Position numbers and translations under genes: made by a program. 10,411 nucleotides of DNA from Planctomycetota bacterium (GTDB lineage: Bacteria; Planctomycetota; Planctomycetia; Isosphaerales; Isosphaeraceae). The notes under the pieces were generated by a model. The model did no database searches. It was not told the DNA's origin and saw only the letters and a list, made by a program, of their open reading frames with translations. The stretch covers positions 1 through 10,411 of the forward strand of contig JAJYCH010000092.1 in assembly GCA_021778575.1 (NCBI GenBank). The letters run 5' to 3'. Position 1 is the first letter of the stretch; each line of letters begins with the position of its first letter. This document shows, piece by piece, positions 1-4,225 of the stretch.

Positions 1-41
1 ATTGCTCGGCAGGCCACGCCCTACCCTATAAGAATCGCTGT

Positions 42-1865
42 TCACCAGAACGCTCCCTTGAAGAAGTTGATCCGACGGCCCTTCGACGGCCTCCCACCGA
101 CGCGTTCTTCCTCGGCCTCGGGGATGATCCGCCGGGGGGTGACGACGACCAGCGTCTCCTCGACCACGGTCCGGGTTTCGAGCTTCCGCTCTTGGCGCCC
201 CAGGCTGACGACGAGGCTCGAGTCTTCGGGGACGAGAACGGTCGTCGCCACCGACCTCAAGACCGATTCGCCGCGATTCGCTCCCTCACGAATCGTCTCC
301 ACTTCGAGCGAGAGCTCGATCGCTCCGGGGTTGATCTTGCCGCTGAAATCAGCGAGGAGGTCGCCCGGCCCCACGGGGTGTTTGATCATCGGCGGTTCCT
401 TGGGCAGCTTCCGAGCGTCAATCACAAACGCGGCCCGCATCCCTTCGAGACTGGTCATCCTCGGGGACTGAACGACACCGAAGGGCGGCCCGTCGGCGAT
501 GGCGGTGTTGACCAGACTCTTGAGTGCCTTCGGGTCAATCACGCAGATCTCGGATCTACTCTTATCCTGGAAAAGCTTGAACTGTGTGATCCCTTCGCGG
601 TTGAGCCGTTCCATCGACGCATAGTTGATATCAACCACGCGAAACTCATAACTGATCTGCGGCTCCTCAGGCTTGATCGCAGTCCGGAGACGCGGGACCG
701 GCGCGGGGGCTGGTGCCTCGGCGACCCTGGGTGCCTCGACAACCTTGGGGGGCGGTTTGGGGGCTTCCTGCGCCGAGCCGACGGACGTGGCAATCAGGCC
801 GAGGACCACGGCGGTCGGGATCGCGGCGAAGGGCCACGCGGACAATCTGGGGCGAGTGGGCGTCATGCCGATCAGCTCCTGAATCCTGGAGAAAAGAGGA
901 AGACCATCCCCCCCGAGCGCCACGCTCGGAAGCTTCGAGGTCCAGTTTCGATCCGACTCCAGCCGGAACCGGGCCACCGATTCCAGAGCCAGAGCCAGAC
1001 CCAGCGGGTCGCCCGTGGCCCCAACGGCCAGGGCATCGGTGCAGAGTTCACGCTCCGACCGGAGCGCCTTCGAGAGCCAGCGGACTCCCGGATGAAAGAA
1101 CAGCGCCACTTCAACCAGCCGCTGGGTCAGGTTCACCAGCGGGTCGAGCCGACGGGCGTGGGCCAGCTCATGCGCGAGGACCGCATCCAGCTCCGGGTCC
1201 GACGCCCTCGACAGCCACCCACCAGGCAAGAGCACCGCCTGGCGGACCACTCCCGAAAGACAAGGTTCTCGCAAATTTGGATGGGTCCGGACAGCCGGAA
1301 CCACCGTCAAGCCAAGCCGGGTTGACAAGGTTCGAGCCCGCGACTGGATCGCCTCGGAGGCGGGCCGCGAACCTCGGACCAGTCGGCGGACACCCAGGCC
1401 GCCAAGCCCGAGCCACGCGCCGAGGACTGACACGCCGGTCGTCCACGCGATCAGGCCCCAGGGTCGAGCCGCCCGAATCAGCCGCGAAGCCTGGTCGAGA
1501 ACGCCCCGAGCCTGATCGGCGAACCGCCAGCCGACTGATGGACGAGCCGGAGAATTTACCGGAGCCTTGGGCGGCAGTCGGGTATCGGCCGCCTGATCGG
1601 GTGAGATGATCCAGGCTCGCCGATTTGTTTGATCGTCAACGGTTTCACGGGCGAGGTGCTGGCGAGCCGTCAGAGCGACCGGCCCCAGGCAGACCACCGC
1701 GAGGCCGATCAGGAGCGCCGCGTATCGGTGGCGTCGCGAGAGACCGGGCACGAGCCAGAACCCGAGCGCGAGGGCCGATGCCACCGCGAAAGCCAGCCAG
1801 GCCGAATGGAGCAGGCCGACCCAGACCAGGCGACCGATCACTTCGCCGGGTGCGAATCCGTGCAT
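42..1865 (-). CDS. M56 (BlaR1/MecR1-like) membrane metallopeptidase with secretin-like C-terminal domain
   Basis: 607 residues. Seen: hydrophobic segments at about 11-39, 48-68, 136-160 and 341-364; zinc motif HELAH at 232-236, with a downstream ExxxD (E273...D277) as the expected third ligand. This is the M56 layout in which a membrane peptidase cleaves or inactivates a BlaI/MecI repressor. After the last helix comes a Pro/Ala-rich linker (366-392), then about 200 residues that do not resemble the penicillin-binding sensor of BlaR1. Instead they carry secretin-like blocks: SPRMTSLEGMRAAFVI near 467-482 and TTVLVPEDSSLVVSLG...VVEETLVVVTPRRI near 541-580. Such a domain would face the periplasm. 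Start: ATG at 1865 has GGGAGG six bases upstream, lying inside the end of the blaI gene; the two genes overlap by 28 bp, so translation is probably coupled. The peptidase assignment is firm; the substrate and inducing signal are unknown. Confidence 0.9.
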   Translation of the reverse strand: MHGFAPGEVIGRLVWVGLLHSAWLAFAVASALALGFWLVPGLSRRHRYAALLIGLAVVCLGPVALTARQHLARETVDDQTNRRAWIISPDQAADTRLPPKAPVNSPARPSVGWRFADQARGVLDQASRLIRAARPWGLIAWTTGVSVLGAWLGLGGLGVRRLVRGSRPASEAIQSRARTLSTRLGLTVVPAVRTHPNLREPCLSGVVRQAVLLPGGWLSRASDPELDAVLAHELAHARRLDPLVNLTQRLVEVALFFHPGVRWLSKALRSERELCTDALAVGATGDPLGLALALESVARFRLESDRNWTSKLPSVALGGDGLPLFSRIQELIGMTPTRPRLSAWPFAAIPTAVVLGLIATSVGSAQEAPKPPPKVVEAPRVAEAPAPAPVPRLRTAIKPEEPQISYEFRVVDINYASMERLNREGITQFKLFQDKSRSEICVIDPKALKSLVNTAIADGPPFGVVQSPRMTSLEGMRAAFVIDARKLPKEPPMIKHPVGPGDLLADFSGKINPGAIELSLEVETIREGANRGESVLRSVATTVLVPEDSSLVVSLGRQERKLETRTVVEETLVVVTPRRIIPEAEEERVGGRPSKGRRINFFKGAFW

Positions 1866-2287
1866 GAGTGACCTCCCTTCCGACCATGATCGGCGAGCCG
1901 GTCCTGATAGCCATCAAGGAGTGACCTGATCCGGTCCAGCTCCTCGGCCGATGGTCCCGACTGTTCGAGCAGATGAGCCACGAGCAGGCTGGCCGAACCA
2001 TCGAACGCCCGACCAAGAGTCTCGCCGAGAAGCGAGCCCAGTGTCCGCTCGCGAGGCTCGGCGGGTTCATAAGCAAACGCCCGCCCATGGAGGACTCGCC
2101 TGACGAGCCCTTTCTCGGCCATGACCGTCAGGAGGCTCATGACGGTGGTATAAGCCCGGGGCGGGTCGGCATCGTGATTGACGACTTCGAGGACATCGCG
2201 AACGGTCCACGAACCGTCGCGACCCCAGAGGATCTTGAGAAGTTCGAGCTCCGCCGGTGTCGGCTGCTCGACGCGAGGTCGCGCCAT
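1838..2287 (-). CDS. BlaI/MecI/CopY-family winged-helix repressor
   Basis: 149 residues from the chosen start. The N-terminal half (about 8-75) reads as the winged-helix DNA-binding domain typical of BlaI/MecI: TPAELELLKILW, then WTVRDVLE and AYTTVMSLLTVMAEKGLV as recognition-helix region, and a wing around VRRVLHGRAFAYEP. The C-terminal half is helical and should dimerise. It is a little longer than the usual 120-130 residues. Start: an ATG with a very good GGAGG seven bases upstream (2295-2299) is preferred over an in-frame ATG 24 bases further upstream, which has no such site. The gene runs directly into the M56 peptidase gene with a 28-bp overlap, the standard sensor/repressor pairing. 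It is probably autoregulated through the inverted repeat that overlaps its promoter. The regulon beyond this operon cannot be told from the window. Confidence 0.93.
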   Translation of the reverse strand: MARPRVEQPTPAELELLKILWGRDGSWTVRDVLEVVNHDADPPRAYTTVMSLLTVMAEKGLVRRVLHGRAFAYEPAEPRERTLGSLLGETLGRAFDGSASLLVAHLLEQSGPSAEELDRIRSLLDGYQDRLADHGRKGGHSCTDSHPAK

Positions 2288-2339
2288 GTTTGGGCCTCCA
2301 TGCACCGCCAACCAGGATCTCCCTCACCCAACAACGGGG

Positions 2340-2367
2340 ATTCTACGGGTTATGCCGTAGCCGTCAA
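2340..2367 (-). promoter_or_regulatory. Probable sigma70-type promoter of the blaI-M56 operon
   Basis: Read on the minus strand, TTGACG (2367-2362, five of six matches to TTGACA) and TAGAAT (2345-2340, five of six matches to TATAAT) are separated by 16 bases. Transcription would begin near 2333, giving a leader of about 45 bases before the ATG at 2287. The match is unusually good for this kind of genome, and the position relative to the start codon and ribosome binding site fits. Confidence 0.6.
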
Positions 2368-2382
2368 CGGCAAAACCCGTAG
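2343..2382. promoter_or_regulatory. Inverted repeat overlapping the blaI promoter, candidate BlaI operator
   Basis: Arms CTACGGGTTATGCCGT (2343-2358) and ACGGCAAAACCCGTAG (2367-2382) are reverse complements at 15 of 16 positions, with an 8-base spacer. The left arm plus two bases is itself a smaller dyad (CTACGG-N6-CCGTAG, 2343-2360), and CCGTAG recurs at 2377-2382, exactly 22 bp after its first copy. The dyad covers the -10/-35 spacer and reaches upstream of the -35, so a bound dimer would block RNA polymerase. BlaI-family operators are dyads with CTAC/GTAG-like ends, which these arms share, but the internal spacing differs from the staphylococcal sites. The regulator assignment is inference from position. 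Confidence 0.5.
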
Positions 2383-2434
2383 GTGGGGCGGTGCCACTAA
2401 CAAGGCTGGGGAACTTCGGAGCAGAAACGGTCGG

Positions 2435-2463
2435 TTGGCGCGAAACTGGTTCTCGTGTAATCT
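2435..2463 (+). promoter_or_regulatory. Possible promoter of the RusA/HEPN gene pair
   Basis: TTGGCG at 2435-2440 and TAATCT at 2458-2463 are spaced by 17 bases on the plus strand. An alternative -10, TGTAAT at 2456-2461, is closer to consensus but leaves only 15 bases. The expected start point lies just before the hairpin at 2470-2500. The match is mediocre and rests mainly on location in a divergent intergenic region. Confidence 0.25.
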
Positions 2464-2469
2464 GAAATG

Positions 2470-2500
2470 GATAAGTCCGTCCGCTCTTTCGGGACTTATC
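2470..2500 (+). promoter_or_regulatory. Perfect 9-bp inverted repeat in the leader of the RusA-like gene
   Basis: GATAAGTCC (2470-2478) and GGACTTATC (2492-2500) are exact reverse complements around a 13-base loop. The repeat ends 15 bases before the ATG of the RusA-like gene and only 3 bases before its weak ribosome binding site (AGGGA, 2504-2508). It could be an operator for an unseen regulator or an RNA hairpin next to the ribosome binding site. No T-run follows, so it is not a terminator. Confidence 0.5.
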
Positions 2501-2515
2501 ATCAGGGATGGCGCG

Positions 2516-2914
2516 ATGCACCTGGAGTTCGTCGTCCCCGGGCCACCGATCTCGAATCAATCTCCCGGACCCAACTTGACGAACTGGCGTGCGCTGGTAC
2601 TGGCGGAAGCGAACTCGCGATGGAACAATCCACCGCTCAAGGGGAACATCAAAGTCATCCTCATTAACTTTTATATTGGAAGTAAACCATCCGTTGACAT
2701 CGACAACATGTCAAAGCCGTTCTTGGACGTGATGCAAGAATCTGTGTACGAGGACGATCGACAGATCCGGCAAGCGGAAATCTCGCTTGTTCGCATCGAT
2801 GCGCCATTCGTCGTCGGCGCATCCAAGATACTCGTCGCGGCCGTTCAAGTGGGGAACCAGTTCGTTTACGTGCGGATCGAAGACCCCGTGGACCCTTTCC
2901 CCCTTCCGAACTAA
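2516..2914 (+). CDS. RusA-family Holliday junction resolvase-like endonuclease
   Basis: 132 residues; E. coli RusA is about 120. RusA enzymes are small dimeric metal-dependent nucleases that cut four-way DNA junctions and are common in prophages. Seen: N-terminal VPGPPISNQ, typical of the family, and the signature DIDNMSKPFLDVM...YEDDRQI at about 61-84. D61, D63, K67 and D81 line up with the catalytic D70, D72, K76 and D91 of E. coli RusA, so the active site looks intact. The start is the ATG directly before HLEFVVPGPP. The same frame is open for more than 500 bases upstream, but that part is antisense to blaI and is not family-like. A weak AGGGA lies seven bases upstream. GC is visibly lower than in the flanking genes. 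The next gene starts 5 bp after the stop, so the two are probably co-transcribed. No phage structural genes are nearby. Confidence 0.85.
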   Translation: MHLEFVVPGPPISNQSPGPNLTNWRALVLAEANSRWNNPPLKGNIKVILINFYIGSKPSVDIDNMSKPFLDVMQESVYEDDRQIRQAEISLVRIDAPFVVGASKILVAAVQVGNQFVYVRIEDPVDPFPLPN

Positions 2915-2919
2915 AAATC

Positions 2920-3588
2920 ATGGACTTCGACGAAGAACTGAAACGGGTGGCTGATGCCTATGCGAAGCAAGGGTATCAGGTCACGATTCGTCCCGATCAA
3001 CAATCTCTTCCCGCATTTGCGATCGGGTTTGAGATCGAGATCCTCTGCAAGCGAGGGACAGAGGGAGTGCTGGTCGCCGTCAAGAAGAACCGTGACGAGG
3101 CCGCCGCCGATTCGAACCTGACGCGTTACGCCGAGTTGATCAACGCTCAGGAAGGATGGCGATTCGACCTCGCCGTGGTGGAGGACGAAAAACCAAGTCC
3201 CAAGGAGATTGACTGGGCGGAAGATTTCTCGGAGCAGGAAATCGACAAATCATTTACCGACGCGGCGGCAATGATGGGACTGGGCTACCTGCGTCCCGCG
3301 ATCATCACGGCCTGGGCGGGCTTCGAGGCGGCGATGCGGCTCAGACTCCGCGCCGCCGGCGAACGGGCCGGTTGGGGATCAGTTCCCAGAACAATGCTCA
3401 ACGAACTCTATTCGAATGGGATGATCAACGTCGCGGAGTTTCGCGAACTCGAAGCTCTCTCTCGCGTGCGGAATCAGATCGCGCATGGATTTACCTCGCA
3501 GAATCCCGAAGAAGAAGCCGTGAGGATTCTTCGAGAGGTCGGAAATCGATTGGTCGAAGAGGCTCGGGAAGCCAAGCTGCCAGCTTGA
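2920..3588 (+). CDS. Putative AHJR-like REase-fold / HEPN fusion protein
   Basis: 222 residues, no signal peptide or membrane helix. The N-terminal part (about 1-90) resembles restriction-endonuclease-fold proteins of the archaeal Holliday junction resolvase-like (AHJR-like) group: PAFAIGFEIE (31-40), a strand LVAVK (51-55) where the fold normally has an acidic-x-Lys, and YAELINAQEGWRFDLAVVE (70-88). The expected acidic residue before x-K is Ala53, so nuclease activity may be lost or arranged differently. The C-terminal part (about 115-215) is all-helical, with RVRNQIAHG at 182-190. R184-x4-H189 is the HEPN RNase-type motif (RNxxxH), preceded by a helix FEAAMRLRLRAAG as in other HEPN proteins. 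HEPN domains act as metal-independent RNases in toxin-antitoxin and phage-defence systems. The gene begins 5 bp after the RusA-like stop with no clear ribosome binding site, suggesting translational coupling. The HEPN motif is clear; the N-terminal fold call is less certain. Confidence 0.7.
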   Translation: MDFDEELKRVADAYAKQGYQVTIRPDQQSLPAFAIGFEIEILCKRGTEGVLVAVKKNRDEAAADSNLTRYAELINAQEGWRFDLAVVEDEKPSPKEIDWAEDFSEQEIDKSFTDAAAMMGLGYLRPAIITAWAGFEAAMRLRLRAAGERAGWGSVPRTMLNELYSNGMINVAEFRELEALSRVRNQIAHGFTSQNPEEEAVRILREVGNRLVEEAREAKLPA

Positions 3589-3643
3589 TGGCCGCCCCTA
3601 GAACGGTCGTCACTGAGAGCGTTTTTAGGCTGGCGTAGCAATC

Positions 3644-3702
3644 TCGTAAGGTGGGCTCCGCCCACCATGAATTGAAGATGGTGGGCGGTGCCCACCCTAC
3701 GA
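3644..3702. repeat. 59-bp double-hairpin repeat between convergent genes (REP/MITE-like)
   Basis: Arms at 3644-3668 and 3678-3702 are reverse complements at 23 of 25 positions, around a 9-base loop (GAATTGAAG). Each arm is in turn its own small hairpin: GGTGGGC-TCC-GCCCACC on the left and GGTGGGC-GGT-GCCCACC on the right. The element can therefore form one long stem or two short ones. It sits between the ends of two convergent genes (3588 and 3763), where it could also stop transcription from both sides. Sequences of the GTAGGGTGGGC...GCCCACC type are familiar as dispersed intergenic repeats in several bacterial groups; copy number in this genome is unknown. Confidence 0.7.
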
Positions 3703-3762
3703 TTTTAATCGCCCATTTATTTAATCTACATGCTGACAACTATCAAATTTAGAAATACCGCG

Positions 3763-4116
3763 TCAATCCACCCAGAAATCTTTGAGTTTCTCAATGACTT
3801 TGCCGTCCTTGAAGATGATCCATCTCCGCCGATAATTTGCGACTGGATTGGGTTGATCGCTGTAGGCCCACACGTCAGCTAAGCCATACCACCGATCGGG
3901 TAGCTTCTTCAAAGGACGCCCCACGACCGCTTCAACCTCGTTGGTGGTCATGCCATGAGCGATTGAATCGAACCGACTCTCGCTATAATCCGCCGAATAA
4001 ACCGTACCGAAACCAAAAACAAAGTCATAGGGGAGGAGAATCCGCAGAAGCCCGAACCCCAGTCCGAAGCATGCCGCAACAATGAGATAACAACGCGACT
4101 TCCAGTTGACGTTCAT
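3763..4116 (-). CDS. Small membrane-anchored BamE/SmpA-like protein
   Basis: 117 residues. Seen: a basic N-terminus followed by one hydrophobic helix (about 9-30), then a small domain with the order usual in SmpA/OmlA/BamE-like folds: DSIAHGMTTNEVEAVVGRP (50-68), a Trp/Tyr strand DVWAYSDQ (81-88) and WIIFKDGKVIEKL (99-111). BamE is a lipoprotein of outer-membrane assembly, but many planctomycete proteins carry this fold with unknown roles. There is no lipobox cysteine in the right place, so this is more likely anchored by its helix. No clear ribosome binding site precedes the ATG at 4116, though a TATAAT box lies 25 bases upstream. Base composition is AT-richer than its neighbours. It is convergent with the HEPN gene and separated from the vWA gene by a strong hairpin, so it is probably transcribed alone. 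Confidence 0.65.
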   Translation of the reverse strand: MNVNWKSRCYLIVAACFGLGFGLLRILLPYDFVFGFGTVYSADYSESRFDSIAHGMTTNEVEAVVGRPLKKLPDRWYGLADVWAYSDQPNPVANYRRRWIIFKDGKVIEKLKDFWVD

Positions 4117-4141
4117 GTGAAAAAATCAGAATCTTAAATTA

Positions 4142-4147
4142 ATTATA
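4142..4147 (-). promoter_or_regulatory. Perfect TATAAT -10 box upstream of the BamE-like gene
   Basis: On the minus strand TATAAT occupies 4147-4142, 25 bases before the ATG at 4116, within a short AT-rich stretch. No convincing -35 hexamer is seen at 16-18 bases, so the promoter may depend on other contacts or on an activator. Confidence 0.4.
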
Positions 4148-4166
4148 TCTGAACTTGGTCACATGA

Positions 4167-4215
4167 GTTCATTTGATGAACCTGCCCGGATCGATTGGTG
4201 GGAATCGATCCGGGC
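4167..4215 (-). terminator. Two hairpins after the vWA operon, probable terminator without T-run
   Basis: GCCCGGATCGATT (4184-4196) and AATCGATCCGGGC (4203-4215) form a perfect 13-bp stem with a 6-base loop, beginning 10 bases beyond the stop codon of the downstream vWA gene. A second small hairpin follows in the direction of transcription: GTTCAT/ATGAAC at 4167-4172 and 4176-4181 with a 3-base loop. There is no T-run after either stem on either strand, so this is either a non-canonical terminator or an mRNA 3'-end stabiliser. Confidence 0.5.
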
Positions 4216-4225
4216 GGAGCGTCGT

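Noticed and set aside
192..1609. Plus-strand open frames of 377 and 298 residues
   Set aside because: Both are antisense to the M56 peptidase gene, Arg/Pro/Gly-rich and domain-free.
42..1865. Calling the M56/BlaI pair a beta-lactam resistance sensor (blaR1/mecR1)
   Set aside because: The C-terminal region shows no penicillin-binding motifs and no beta-lactamase gene is adjacent, so only the family-level name is justified.
1973..2515. In-frame upstream extension of the RusA-like gene
   Set aside because: It overlaps blaI in antisense and the promoter region. The RusA family begins at the VPGPP block directly after the ATG at 2516.
3601..3630. Weak stem with a T5 run just after the HEPN gene as an intrinsic terminator
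   Set aside because: Only about four consecutive pairs (AACG/CGTT) can form before the T-run. The 59-bp repeat just downstream is the stronger candidate for ending transcription.
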